Shown here piece after piece: positions 49,381 to 58,885 of a stretch of DNA of 64,000 nt. A model generated the notes under the pieces. The model worked only from the letters and a program-made list of their open reading frames with translations, searched no databases and was not told the DNA's origin. Each line of letters opens with the position of its first letter. Positions within the stretch are counted from its first letter, which is position 1. Source of the stretch: an uncultured Bacteroidales bacterium (GTDB lineage Bacteria > Bacteroidota > Bacteroidia > Bacteroidales > Paludibacteraceae); NCBI GenBank assembly GCA_900316845.1, contig ONEG01000001.1, positions 1 to 64,000 of the forward strand, given 5' to 3'. The position numbers were made by a program, and so were the translations under genes.

Positions 49381-50277
49381 TTACAAACTATCCAAATCAA
49401 CCAACTTATTCACAATCGCATAGATCGTCAGACCCGCTGTAGAGTGGATATTCAGCTTGCGGGTGATGTTTTTCCTATGCGAGATGACCGTGTGCGTCGA
49501 GATGCACAACACATCGGCAATCTCTTTGTTGCTCAGGCCTTTTGCCACCTGAATCAGCACATCTTTCTCCCGTTCGCTCAACTCTTCGCTCTCGATAGCT
49601 TGCACATCGGTCTTGATTTTCCGCTTACCGTTCTTTGCGCGCTCCAAAGCCGGCCTGAGAATATCATCCTCAATCGCACAATGGTCGGCGAAATCCTGCT
49701 CCGTGTGCCATAAATCACTCATCACTCCGACTAACGGGTACCGCACATGAATATGCTGGCTCTCGTCCGAAGTGGTCTGCGTGTCGTCCTTCGGGAAATA
49801 CTTGATAATCAACTCTTTGATCTCACTCAGCTTACCTGTGATTCGCTCGTCGTCATGCTCGTGCTCCTCGTATTGTCCTGCGTTCTCATGCTCGATATGC
49901 GTGCGGATCTCCTGCACAAACTCGTCGTAGCACCGCAAGATCAGCATTGGAATCTGGCTCTTCGGGTTGGCAGGATTGATGGCTTCTATCAATGCCAGAC
50001 GAAGCCGAGGAAGACGAAACTCCAGAAAATACGTGTGGGCATGGTGCAAGTACCGTTGCAGAGTATCCAAATCAATCTCTGCCGGTAACGCACGCTGGCG
50101 GTATAACTTGAAATTGACGACCGTCAGGAACGTCGGAGTATGGACGCCGTGCTCTACACAGACCTCATCTATACTCTTGTCTCCCACACCCACATTCAGC
50201 CCGAAACGGCTGATGATTTGGATGGCTTCTTCTTCGTGCGCCATGAGGTCGCACATCTTGTCTTGCGCTTTATACAT
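49381..50277 (-). CDS. Hemerythrin-domain LuxR-type regulator
   Basis: This 298-residue protein fuses a ScdA/RIC-like sensor to a LuxR HTH. Residues about 1-50 (MYKAQDKMCDLMAHEEEAI ... DKSIDEVCVEHGV) look like the ScdA N-terminal domain. Then come di-iron ligands in HHAHTYFLE, THIEHENAGQYEEHEHDD and WHTEQDFADHCAIEDD, and the HTH LSEREKDVLIQVAKGLSNKEIADVLCIS...KLNIHS at the end. It probably senses nitric oxide, oxygen or iron through the hemerythrin-like centre and switches transcription (inference from domains). It abuts tilS and overlaps ettA by 8 nt. Confidence 0.85.
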   Translation of the reverse strand: MYKAQDKMCDLMAHEEEAIQIISRFGLNVGVGDKSIDEVCVEHGVHTPTFLTVVNFKLYRQRALPAEIDLDTLQRYLHHAHTYFLEFRLPRLRLALIEAINPANPKSQIPMLILRCYDEFVQEIRTHIEHENAGQYEEHEHDDERITGKLSEIKELIIKYFPKDDTQTTSDESQHIHVRYPLVGVMSDLWHTEQDFADHCAIEDDILRPALERAKNGKRKIKTDVQAIESEELSEREKDVLIQVAKGLSNKEIADVLCISTHTVISHRKNITRKLNIHSTAGLTIYAIVNKLVDLDSL

Positions 50278-51949
50278 TGCCTAATCCTCTATATTTAACG
50301 CGGTGAGGCTGAACGGCTTCTTCGCCTAACCGCATCTTCTTGTTCTCTTCGTATTCCGAATAACTGCCTTCGAACCAGAACACCTTGCTGTCACCCTCGT
50401 ACGCCAGAATATGTGTACAAATACGATCTAAGAACCAACGGTCGTGGCTGATCACGACGGCGCAACCGGCGAAGTTCTCTAATCCTTCTTCCAACGCCCG
50501 CAAAGTATTGACATCTATATCGTTCGTCGGCTCGTCTAACAGCAGCACGTTTGCTTCGCTCTTCAGCGTCAAAGCCAGATGCAGTCTGTTCCGCTCACCA
50601 CCGGAGAGCACACCGCATTTCTTCTCTTGGTCTGCGCCGGTGAAGTTAAAACGGCTCAGATATGCACGAGCGTTAATCTCTTTGCCGCCCACACGGATGA
50701 ACTCCGTGCCGCCGCTGATGGTCTCAAAAACCGACTTATTCGGGTCTATATCCGTGTGTTGTTGATCCACATAACCGATTTTCACCGTCTCGCCCACGCT
50801 GAACGTACCTTTGTCTGCTTTCTCCGTGCCGATAATCATGCGGAAGAGGGTCGTTTTACCCGCTCCGTTCGGACCGATAACACCCACAATGCCGTTGGGC
50901 GGCAACATGAAATTCATGTCTTCAAACAGCACTCTGTCGCCAAACGACTTGGCTACGCCTTCTGCGTTAATAACCTTATTTCCAAGACGCGGACCGTTTG
51001 GAATGAAGATCTCCAACTTCTCTTCGCGCTCTTTCTGCTCCTCGTTCAACATCCGGTCATACGCATCCAGACGTGCTTTCTGCTTCGCGTGACGCGCTTT
51101 CGGAGCCATGTGGATCCACTCCAACTCGCGCTCCAAAGTCTTTCGCCGCTTGCTCGCCTGTTTCTCTTCCTGTGCCATTCGGTTGGTCTTTTGCTCCAAC
51201 CACGACGAGTAATTGCCCTTCCAGGGAATTCCTTCTCCGCGGTCTAACTCCAAGATCCAACCTGCCACATGATCCAGGAAATAGCGGTCGTGCGTGATAC
51301 AGATCACCGTGCCGGCATATTGCTGCAGGTGTTGTTCCAACCAGTCGATGCTTTCTGCATCCAGATGGTTCGTCGGCTCGTCTAACAGCAGCACATCCGG
51401 TTGTTGCAACAACAGACGACACAACGCCACGCGTCTCCGTTCTCCTCCGGAGAGGGTAGTGACACTCGCGTCATCCGGCGGGCAACGCAATGCATCCATC
51501 GCGCGGTCGAGTTTCTGGTCGATATTCCAGGCGTCCGCAGCGTCTAACTTATCCTGCAACTCCGCCTGTCGTGCTAAGAGTTTGTCGAAGTCTGCGTCGG
51601 GTTCTGCAAAAGCCGCGTTGATCTCATCGTACTCCTTGAGCATATCCATAATCGGCTGAACACCTTCCTGTACAACCTCGCGGACGGTCTTGGATGCGTC
51701 TAACTTCGGGTCCTGCTCCAGGTATCCGACCGAGTATCCCGGACTCCATACAACCTCGCCCTGGTACTCTTTCTCTATACCGGCGATGATCTTGAGCAAG
51801 GTACTCTTACCGGCGCCGTTCAGACCGATAATACCGATCTTTGCACCGTAAAAGAAACTCAGATAGATGTTGTTCAACACTCGTTTCTGTGGACCGAAAT
51901 TCTTACTCAGTCCCACCATCGAAAAAATTATCTTCTTATCGTCTGCCAT
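50270..51949 (-). CDS. ettA: ABC-F translation factor EttA
   Basis: EttA gates early elongation at the ribosomal E site. The 559-residue soluble protein has two ABC domains. The first has GLNGAGKSTLLKI and signature LSGGERRRVALCR; the second has GPNGAGKTTLFRM and LSGGERNRLHLAL. A P-site tRNA interaction motif linker (LERELEWIHMAPKARHAKQKARL) joins them. I start it at ATG 51949; an upstream TTG in the AATTATC repeat is unlikely. It sits between tex and the hemerythrin-LuxR regulator. Confidence 0.93.
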   Translation of the reverse strand: MADDKKIIFSMVGLSKNFGPQKRVLNNIYLSFFYGAKIGIIGLNGAGKSTLLKIIAGIEKEYQGEVVWSPGYSVGYLEQDPKLDASKTVREVVQEGVQPIMDMLKEYDEINAAFAEPDADFDKLLARQAELQDKLDAADAWNIDQKLDRAMDALRCPPDDASVTTLSGGERRRVALCRLLLQQPDVLLLDEPTNHLDAESIDWLEQHLQQYAGTVICITHDRYFLDHVAGWILELDRGEGIPWKGNYSSWLEQKTNRMAQEEKQASKRRKTLERELEWIHMAPKARHAKQKARLDAYDRMLNEEQKEREEKLEIFIPNGPRLGNKVINAEGVAKSFGDRVLFEDMNFMLPPNGIVGVIGPNGAGKTTLFRMIIGTEKADKGTFSVGETVKIGYVDQQHTDIDPNKSVFETISGGTEFIRVGGKEINARAYLSRFNFTGADQEKKCGVLSGGERNRLHLALTLKSEANVLLLDEPTNDIDVNTLRALEEGLENFAGCAVVISHDRWFLDRICTHILAYEGDSKVFWFEGSYSEYEENKKMRLGEEAVQPHRVKYRGLGNV

Positions 51950-51950
51950 A

Positions 51951-51981
51951 ATTATCAATTTTCAATTATCAATTATCAATT
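51951..51981. repeat. AATTATC heptamer repeat between tex and ettA
   Basis: Degenerate tandem copies of AATTATC/AATTTTC occupy the gap just upstream of the ettA ATG and run into the tex stop. Confidence 0.85.
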
Positions 51982-54074
51982 CGCTTTAGGCTTAATTGTA
52001 TTCTGCCTCTCGCGCGATCTACATCAACGACGCGCACTTTCACGTGCTGATGCAGTTTGACCACTTCCTGCGGGTTGTTAACCCGTCGGTCTGCCATCTC
52101 GGAGATGTGTATCAATCCGTCCTTATGCACACCCAAATCCACGAATGCGCCAAAAACGCTGATATTCGTCACGATACCCGGCAACACCATTCCAGCCTGC
52201 AGATCGTCGATCGTGTGCACGTGTTCGTCGAAATGGAACTCCTCCGTCTCGCCGCGTGGGTCACGACCCGGTTGCGCCAACTCCTTCATAATATCCGTGA
52301 GGGTGGGCATGCCCACTTCGGCTGTCACATATTTATTCAAATCCACTTGCTCGCGCAGTTCTTTCTTGGCAATCAAGTCCGCCACCGAGCATTTTTGGTC
52401 TTTCGCCATCTTCTCCACGATGCCGTAACTCTCCGGGTGTACAGCGCTGTTATCCAATGGATTAGCACCTTTCAATCGCAAGAAACCAGCCGCTTGTTCA
52501 AAAGTCTTAGCTCCTAATTTCGGCACTTTCAGCAACTCTTTGCGGCTACCGAACGCACCATGTTCTGCGCGGTAATCCACGATATTCTGCGCTAACATCG
52601 GTCCCAAACCGGAGATATACGTCAACAGGTGTTTGCTGGCGGTATTGACATCTACACCCACATAGTTCACCACGCTTTCAACCGTTTGTTGCAGGCTCTC
52701 GCGCAACTCCGTCTGATCGACGTCATGCTGGTATTGCCCCACACCGATGGACTTCGGCTCGATCTTTACCAACTCCGCTAACGGATCGATCAGCCTTCTT
52801 CCGATACTCACCGCTCCACGAACGGTTACATCCTCATCGGGAAACTCCTCCCGTGCAATCTTGCTGGCGCTATATACCGATGCCCCGGCTTCACTGACTA
52901 CGAATATCTGAGGAACACTTAGTCCCTTGGTACTTAGTCCCTTTGTCACTTCACGCGCCATCTGCTCGCATTCCCGGCTTGCGGTACCGTTACCGATAGC
53001 GATGGCCTCGATCTTGTATTTCTCGATCAACTCCTGTAATTTCTGTGTGCTTTGCAGGTTATGCAGATAGATGACGTCGTGCATCAACAAATCGCCTTGC
53101 TCATTGAGTACCACGGTCTTGCAGCCCGTCCTAAATCCCGGATCGAGCGCCAACACGCGTTTCTGACCTAATGGCGCACCTAACAATAGTTGCCTCAGGT
53201 TCTCCGCAAAGACCCGAATCGCCTCTTCGTCTGCTTTCTCTTTCGAGAGTGCGGCAAACTCCGTCTCGATAGCCGGTTTCAGAAGCCGCTTGTAGCCGTC
53301 CTCCATCGCCAACTCTACTTGGTACGAGGTGTCGTTATTCGCCAGTAGCCACAAGTGTGCTAACTTATCCAGGGCTTTCTCCGTATCCGGTGAGATGTCC
53401 ACCCGCAGGTATCCTTCCGTCTCCGCACGCCGGATCGCCAGTAACTGATGGCTCTTCACATGCTTGAGCGGACACTTGAAATCAAAATAATCCTTATAAT
53501 TCTGCGCTTCCGGCGTGTCACACTTGGTCTTCACCGCCTTGCTACTCAATACTGCAGTATAGCTAAACTCGCGGCGAATGGCATTACGGCTCTTTTCGTC
53601 TTCTGCTATTCGCTGGGCAATAATATCCCGTGCGCCTTGCAGGTCCTCCTCGTTTGGTAACTTCATCGGCCGTTGTTTGAGAATCTCCTCTGCCAACGGC
53701 AATAAGCCCTTCTCAATCGCGACATCGGCACGGGTCTTTCGATGCGGTTTGTAGGGTAGGTATATATCCTCTAACTCCGTCGCGTCCCAACATTCTTCAA
53801 TGCGCTTGCGCAGTTTCTGATTGTCGTTACCGAGTTCCTCTAACCGTGCATAGATGGTCTCTTTGCGTTTGGCGAGTTCCTGCAACTTCCCGTATTGCGC
53901 CTGAATAGCGGCAATCTGAACCTCGTCCAGACTTCCGGTCTTCTCCTTTCTATATCGCGCGATAAAAGGAATGGTCGCTCCTTCGTCCAGCAACGCTACT
54001 GTCGCAGCTACTTGTCTTTCGGCAATACCGACCGCGCCTGAAATAATATGTGAAAATTCGTTATTTCCGTACAT
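51969..54074 (-). CDS. tex: Tex-like RNA-binding transcription accessory protein
   Basis: The 701-residue protein has the Tex N-terminal HTH-like region (FIARYRKEKTGSLDEVQI), a YqgF-like domain (VLALDPGFRTGCKTVVLNEQG), HhH motifs (ISGLGPMLAQNIVDYRAEHG) and a C-terminal S1 domain (GIVTNISVFGAFVDLGVHKDGLIHISEMA). It binds nucleic acid and affects transcription or RNA decay. I start it at MYGNNEFSH (54074), as the longer frame reads through folA. TKGLSTKGLS (about 52903-52935) is encoded by GGGACTAAGTACCAAGGGAC words and looks like an in-frame insert. It overlaps folA by 14 nt. Confidence 0.93.
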   Translation of the reverse strand: MYGNNEFSHIISGAVGIAERQVAATVALLDEGATIPFIARYRKEKTGSLDEVQIAAIQAQYGKLQELAKRKETIYARLEELGNDNQKLRKRIEECWDATELEDIYLPYKPHRKTRADVAIEKGLLPLAEEILKQRPMKLPNEEDLQGARDIIAQRIAEDEKSRNAIRREFSYTAVLSSKAVKTKCDTPEAQNYKDYFDFKCPLKHVKSHQLLAIRRAETEGYLRVDISPDTEKALDKLAHLWLLANNDTSYQVELAMEDGYKRLLKPAIETEFAALSKEKADEEAIRVFAENLRQLLLGAPLGQKRVLALDPGFRTGCKTVVLNEQGDLLMHDVIYLHNLQSTQKLQELIEKYKIEAIAIGNGTASRECEQMAREVTKGLSTKGLSVPQIFVVSEAGASVYSASKIAREEFPDEDVTVRGAVSIGRRLIDPLAELVKIEPKSIGVGQYQHDVDQTELRESLQQTVESVVNYVGVDVNTASKHLLTYISGLGPMLAQNIVDYRAEHGAFGSRKELLKVPKLGAKTFEQAAGFLRLKGANPLDNSAVHPESYGIVEKMAKDQKCSVADLIAKKELREQVDLNKYVTAEVGMPTLTDIMKELAQPGRDPRGETEEFHFDEHVHTIDDLQAGMVLPGIVTNISVFGAFVDLGVHKDGLIHISEMADRRVNNPQEVVKLHQHVKVRVVDVDRARGRIQLSLKRIDN

Positions 54075-54549
54075 ATTCCGCAAACGTGTAATCGTACGGG
54101 TTCTTCTCGTCCGCCTCGTGCCGCTCTGCGCTGATTCGCTTCCATACCGCCGGATCGATAACCGGGAAGAACGTATCTGCGTCCTCCCAGCTGTGATGAA
54201 TATGCGTGATATAGAGTTTGTCCGCACGCTCCATCATCTGGCGATAGACCATGCCGCCGCCAATAACGAAAGCCTCTTCTTCGCCTTTGACCTTTGCCTC
54301 CATCTCGTCCAAGGAATAAACGGCTTCGGCGCCTTCAAAGGTCTTGCCTTGCACATCCGTCAGAACGATATTCCGCCTGTTGGGCAGGGGATGTTTGGGC
54401 AGCGAGAAGAAGGTTCTTTCGCCCATCATGACGGTCTTTCCGGACGTAATCTCCTTGAAGTGTTTCAAGTCCGCCGGCAGGTGGCACAACAGATCACCTT
54501 TCTTTCCGATCGCATAGTTCTCTGCGATGGCTACTATAATCGAAATCAT
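54061..54549 (-). CDS. folA: Dihydrofolate reductase
   Basis: FolA reduces dihydrofolate to tetrahydrofolate, needed after each thymidylate synthase turnover. The 162-residue protein shows SIIVAIAENYAIGKKGDLLCHLPADLKHF (substrate pocket), VMMGERTFFSLP and FVIGGGMVYRQMM (NADPH). I start it at 54549; the longer frame extends into the AATTATC heptamer repeat. It directly follows thyA in transcription, the classic thyA-folA pair, and overlaps tex by 14 nt. Confidence 0.95.
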   Translation of the reverse strand: MISIIVAIAENYAIGKKGDLLCHLPADLKHFKEITSGKTVMMGERTFFSLPKHPLPNRRNIVLTDVQGKTFEGAEAVYSLDEMEAKVKGEEEAFVIGGGMVYRQMMERADKLYITHIHHSWEDADTFFPVIDPAVWKRISAERHEADEKNPYDYTFAEYVRK

Positions 54550-54557
54550 AAATTGTA

Positions 54558-54590
54558 AATTATCAATTATCAATTATCAATTATCAATTA
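54558..54590. repeat. AATTATC heptamer repeat between thyA and folA
   Basis: About four tandem AATTATC units fill the gap between the thyA stop and the folA start. Confidence 0.9.
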
Positions 54591-55382
54591 AACTGACACT
54601 TGTCCCGCGATGTGTGGATGCGGGTCATATCCCTCTAATTGAAAATCTTCATACTGAAAGCTAAACAAGTCTTTCACCTCCGGATTGATGATCATCTTCG
54701 GTAAAGCCCGCGGCTCGCGCGTCAACTGCAACTTCACCTGCTCCAAGTGGTTCAGATAGATATGCGCATCGCCGAGTGTGTGTACGAAATCGCCGCACTC
54801 CAGACCCGTAACTTGCGCCATCATCTGTAGCAATAACGCATAGCTGGCGATATTAAACGGCACACCAAGGAAGATATCTGCGCTGCGTTGGTAGAGTTGC
54901 AGACTCAGTTTGCCGTCCGCCACATAAAACTGAAACAAGCAGTGGCAGGGTGGGAGAGCCATCTTTTCCACTTCCGCTACATTCCAAGCGCTGACCATCA
55001 TCCGGCGGCTGTCGGGATTTTCCTTGATCATCTTTACTATATTGGCTATCTGATCAATCGTACCGCCGTTATAATCCGGCCACGAGCGCCACTGATGCCC
55101 ATAGACGGGACCTAACTCGCCGTTCTCGTCCGCCCATTCGTTCCAGATACGCACGCCGTGTTCCTGCAGATACTTCACGTTCGTGTCGCCCTGTAAGAAC
55201 CACAGCAGCTCATAGATGATGGACTTCAGATGCAGTTTCTTGGTCGTCAAGAGCGGAAAACCGTCCGACATCTTGAATCGCATCTGGTGACCGAACACAG
55301 AGATCGTTCCCGTGCCCGTACGGTCATGTTTGATAGTGCCTTCGTCCAGCACGCGCTGGCATAAATCTAAATATTGTTGCAT
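54588..55382 (-). CDS. thyA: Thymidylate synthase
   Basis: ThyA methylates dUMP to dTMP using methylene-tetrahydrofolate. The 264-residue protein has the expected length and motifs: [31 protein letters not shown], the catalytic cysteine in [33 protein letters not shown] and the C-terminal [14 protein letters not shown]. folA follows, separated by the heptamer repeat; another heptamer array (55384-55415) precedes it. Confidence 0.97.
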   Translation of the reverse strand: MQQYLDLCQRVLDEGTIKHDRTGTGTISVFGHQMRFKMSDGFPLLTTKKLHLKSIIYELLWFLQGDTNVKYLQEHGVRIWNEWADENGELGPVYGHQWRSWPDYNGGTIDQIANIVKMIKENPDSRRMMVSAWNVAEVEKMALPPCHCLFQFYVADGKLSLQLYQRSADIFLGVPFNIASYALLLQMMAQVTGLECGDFVHTLGDAHIYLNHLEQVKLQLTREPRALPKMIINPEVKDLFSFQYEDFQLEGYDPHPHIAGQVSV

Positions 55383-55383
55383 A

Positions 55384-55415
55384 AATTATCAATTATCAAT
55401 TATCAATTATCAATT
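55384..55415. repeat. AATTATC heptamer repeat upstream of thyA
   Basis: Four tandem AATTATC units plus a partial copy lie between the PorE-like stop and the thyA ATG. Confidence 0.9.
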
Positions 55416-57492
55416 AATAAAGTTTATAGGTTGTCTTTAGTACCTTAAATTCCGTCCGACGGTTGATCTGGTTGCATATCTCCTGCTTGTCTTCCGTCAG
55501 CCCGGTGATAAACGCCTCGTCCAACTCCTGCTCCACGGGAATCCACGGATACTGCTTATTCAGCGCCTTATCGGCTTTCACAGGTTTGCTCTTGCCATAA
55601 CCCACCGGCGTCAGACGCTCTTTCTCAATACCTTTCTGGATGAGGTAGTCGCAGCAACTCTGCGCACGTTTCTGACTCAGCTCCTGGTTGAACGCCTCAT
55701 TACCTTTCATATCCGTGTGTGCGCTCAGCTCAATGGTGATATTCGGGTTGTCTTGCAGCAGTTTGACGAGGTGCAACAACTCCGTCTCACTCGCTTTGGT
55801 AATCTCCCATCGGCCGAACTCATAGAAGATGTTCTCCATCTTAACAGGCCTGCTGATCGGGCTTAGCGTGAAATTGAGCGTATAAGTCTTGCTGTCCTTC
55901 AGGTTCATCGTCGTCCATTGCTCTCTGGCATTCAGATGGCCGCGGGCGGTGGCTAACATCACATACTTCACCTCTTTCTGCAACTTGATCTTATATGTTC
56001 CGTCTCTCCGCACATTAACGCGGCTGTTGGTACCGTCGCTGCCCACTACATGCAGCTTGGCGTCCGAGAGTGGGTTGCCTTCTTCGTCGCTCACAGTGCC
56101 TTCTGCGATAAACTCCATCTCCGGCAACCGGAAACTGTAGATCTTGTCAAAACCTTTCTTGTCGCCTCTGTTCGACGAGAAGAAGCCGTCCTGGCTATCA
56201 CCTGCAAAGGTGATTCCGAAGTCGTCTCCCGAGCCGTTAAACGGCGTGCCCATGTTATAAAGCACCCAGACCGTCGTGTCTTTTGCCGTCGTGTCGAGCG
56301 TCGCTTTATAAATATCCAGCCCTCCGTAACCCGGATGCCCGTTGCTGGCGAAATACAGCGTTCCGTCGGCATGCACATACGGGTACATCTCATCCGCCGG
56401 CGTGTTGATGCCTTTTCCGAGAGGATGGGCGTTCACCCATTCCGTGCCGTCTAACTCTGCCATCCAGATATCTTTTCCGCCTTCACCTCCCACGGCGTCA
56501 CTCACGAAATACAAAGTATCGCCCGTGGGGTTCAGAGCCGGATGACCGACCGTAATCGAGCTGTCCGCAAACAGCTTCACTTCCTGCGCTTCGCCCCATT
56601 CTCCGCTGGCACGCTCGCTCTTGTAGATCTTAGCGCCCAGGTCTTTGCCGTTGATCGGCTTTGAATAGGTGAAATACATCGTCCTGCCGTCTTTGCTGAA
56701 ACAACAAACACCCATCTCAGCGGTTCCGGATTGTTTGCCGCCGGTAGAATCGTTCTTCTCTGTTTGTTCCTCTTCCGGCGCGTCGTACAGTCCTTCCGCG
56801 AGAACTATCTCTTCCCATTCGCCCGCAGCGTTCTTCCTCGTCTGGTATAGTTGGAAGAGCTGCTGTCCGGTCACGTTACTCGGTCTCTTCAGCTTCTTCG
56901 TGCCGCCTTTCTGCTTCTCCTGCCGGTTACTGGTGAACATCAACGCATCGTTTTGTTTGCCGATAAACATCGGTGCGAAGTTGCTTGTGCGGCGCTGATT
57001 AAACTCCTTCGCCTCGGCAATCTTGTACCGTGATCCTTCTTTCTTCCACTCCTCTATCTTCGCGCACGCGTATTGACCGGCCTGCGCAACATAGTTATCC
57101 GGATGGGCTTGAAGGTACAACTCATAGTTCTTGGCAGCATCTTTATACTTACCCTGATACTGGTACGCCATGCCGGCATGCAAGAACACCGTCGAGTCTT
57201 GCAGGAAATACTTGTTACGGATGGCATTTTGGTAACAATTGACCGCTCGCGGGTTATTCAAAATCCGATAGCACTCGCCTTGTTTGTATGCCACATAGCC
57301 TTTCATCTGCTTCTCCGTCTTGGACGACAAACGCCCGTAGCATGACTTATAGATATCCGCCGCAGTATAGTACTCGCCGATAGCAAACTTCTTATCCGCT
57401 CGCTTGATACGCTTCTGAATACTACATCCCGGCAGTAATATCATCCCCACCAAAATTGCCAATAATGAATATGTGTAGATTCTGCTATTCAT
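55414..57492 (-). CDS. porE: PorE-like OmpA-family lipoprotein (TPR, propeller, CRD, OmpA)
   Basis: The 692-residue protein has a lipoprotein signal (lipobox LPGC near residue 23), a TPR part (about 30-150), and a WD40/PD40-like propeller (about 160-470, e.g. SNGHPGYGGLDIYKATLD). Then come a carboxypeptidase-regulatory-like domain (EGTVSDEEGNPLSDAKLHV) and a C-terminal OmpA domain (ITIELSAHTDMKGNEAFNQELSQKRAQ). This order matches PorE of Porphyromonas gingivalis, which anchors type IX secretion parts to peptidoglycan. The symbol is tentative, because gliding-type homologues share the architecture. Confidence 0.82.
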   Translation of the reverse strand: MNSRIYTYSLLAILVGMILLPGCSIQKRIKRADKKFAIGEYYTAADIYKSCYGRLSSKTEKQMKGYVAYKQGECYRILNNPRAVNCYQNAIRNKYFLQDSTVFLHAGMAYQYQGKYKDAAKNYELYLQAHPDNYVAQAGQYACAKIEEWKKEGSRYKIAEAKEFNQRRTSNFAPMFIGKQNDALMFTSNRQEKQKGGTKKLKRPSNVTGQQLFQLYQTRKNAAGEWEEIVLAEGLYDAPEEEQTEKNDSTGGKQSGTAEMGVCCFSKDGRTMYFTYSKPINGKDLGAKIYKSERASGEWGEAQEVKLFADSSITVGHPALNPTGDTLYFVSDAVGGEGGKDIWMAELDGTEWVNAHPLGKGINTPADEMYPYVHADGTLYFASNGHPGYGGLDIYKATLDTTAKDTTVWVLYNMGTPFNGSGDDFGITFAGDSQDGFFSSNRGDKKGFDKIYSFRLPEMEFIAEGTVSDEEGNPLSDAKLHVVGSDGTNSRVNVRRDGTYKIKLQKEVKYVMLATARGHLNAREQWTTMNLKDSKTYTLNFTLSPISRPVKMENIFYEFGRWEITKASETELLHLVKLLQDNPNITIELSAHTDMKGNEAFNQELSQKRAQSCCDYLIQKGIEKERLTPVGYGKSKPVKADKALNKQYPWIPVEQELDEAFITGLTEDKQEICNQINRRTEFKVLKTTYKLY

Positions 57493-57511
57493 TTATGTCT
57501 TTATTCCTTCT

Positions 57512-57532
57512 TCCTTGAGCGAAGCGGTCCTT
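57512..57532. repeat. AGCGAAGCGGTC repeat copy
   Basis: A single copy with the CGAAG core, related to those at 5633-5678 and 6211-6263, overlaps the stop of the DUF1015 gene. Confidence 0.6.
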
Positions 57533-58844
57533 AATCCAAACTATGTACTACAAGTCCGCTGCGCAGTTTCGGTTCAAACCACGTCGTCTTCGGCGGCATG
57601 ATATTTCCGCTGTCGGCGATGTCGATGATCTGCTGCATGGTAACGGGGTAGAGTGCCAATGCCATCTTCATCTCGCCGCTATCAACACGCCGCTTCAGTT
57701 CGCCTAACCCCCTGATTCCGCCCACGAAATCAATGCGTTTGTCCGAGCGCAGGTCTTTGATGCCGAGGATCTTGTCCAAAATCAGGTTACTCGAGATGGT
57801 TACATCCAGCACGCCGATCGGGTCTGCGTCATTATACCTTCCTTCTTTGGCGGTCAACGAGTACCACTTTCCGCCCAGATAGAGCGAGAAATTATGCAAG
57901 CCTTTCGGTTTTACTGCGCTGAAGTCGTTCGAAATCTCGATATCTCGATATTCCGACACCTCGAAGTCTGCCTCTAACGCTTTCAGGAACTCCGCCTCGC
58001 TAAGCCCGTTCAGGTCCTTCACCACGCGGTTGTAATCAATAATATTCAGCTGATCATCCGGGAAGCACACCGCCAGGAAATAGTTGAACTCTGCGTTCTT
58101 GTCTCCTGTTGCTTTCTGTTTCTCCGCCCCGACACCTGCTGCCGCCGCACTACGGTGGTGTCCGTCGGCAATATACATCGCCGGAATCTCAGCAAAAATC
58201 TCCGTAATCCGGGCAATCGTCTGCTTGTCGTTAATCACCCAGAACGTGTGGCGGAAGCCTTCAGGAGCCGCTACAAAATCATACTCCGGCGTACCCTTCG
58301 TCACTTCTGCTACAATCGCGTCCAAGTCCTCACGATGGGGATAAGCAAAGAAAACCGGCTCCATGTTTGCGTTTAACACCCGCACATGCTTCATACGATC
58401 CTCCTCTTTGTCCTTACGCGTCAACTCGTGCTTCTTAATGCGTCCCTCCAGATAATCATCTACCCACGCGCCGACAACCAGACCATACTGCGTCTTTGCT
58501 TTCTCTCCTGCCAAAGCCGCTCCGGTAGCGTTCTCCAGACCCTCGCCTTTAGCCAAAATCGTTTGCGCATAAACGTAGTATTTCTCCTCCTGGTCCTGCA
58601 CAAGCCATCCTTTCTCTTTGAACAGCTTAAACTGCTCAACTGCCGCTCCATACACACGCTCGTCGTGCTCATCCGTTCCCGGCGCAAAATTGATCTCCGG
58701 CTTGATAATATGGTACAAACTCTTCTCGTTGCCTGCAGCTTCTGCACGTGCTTCTTCACTATTCAGCACGTCGTACGGCCTGCTGCTCACTTGCTCCACC
58801 AACTCTTTCGGCGGACGTATTCCTCGAAATGGTTTAATCTTCAT
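57531..58844 (-). CDS. DUF1015 family protein
   Basis: The 437-residue cytosolic protein matches DUF1015. It opens with KIKPFRGIRPPKELVEQVSSRPYDV and contains YIADGHHRSAAAAGV, the conserved His pair, and NYFLAVCFPDDQLNIIDYNRVVKDL. The family is often near serine-biosynthesis genes and may be an enzyme, but no reaction is known. The segment SEYRDIEISNDF (about 57929-57958) is encoded by a CGAAATCTCGATATCTCGAT word repeat of the type found between genes at 4864 and 39396, so it may be an insert. Confidence 0.85.
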   Translation of the reverse strand: MKIKPFRGIRPPKELVEQVSSRPYDVLNSEEARAEAAGNEKSLYHIIKPEINFAPGTDEHDERVYGAAVEQFKLFKEKGWLVQDQEEKYYVYAQTILAKGEGLENATGAALAGEKAKTQYGLVVGAWVDDYLEGRIKKHELTRKDKEEDRMKHVRVLNANMEPVFFAYPHREDLDAIVAEVTKGTPEYDFVAAPEGFRHTFWVINDKQTIARITEIFAEIPAMYIADGHHRSAAAAGVGAEKQKATGDKNAEFNYFLAVCFPDDQLNIIDYNRVVKDLNGLSEAEFLKALEADFEVSEYRDIEISNDFSAVKPKGLHNFSLYLGGKWYSLTAKEGRYNDADPIGVLDVTISSNLILDKILGIKDLRSDKRIDFVGGIRGLGELKRRVDSGEMKMALALYPVTMQQIIDIADSGNIMPPKTTWFEPKLRSGLVVHSLD

Positions 58845-58885
58845 ACAATTTCTGTATTTTTGTAAACTACACCTATTTTCGGTTA

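Noticed and set aside
54075..54227. N-terminal extension of tex
   Set aside because: It is read through folA in another frame, is Arg/Ser-rich, and the family begins near MYGNNEFSH.
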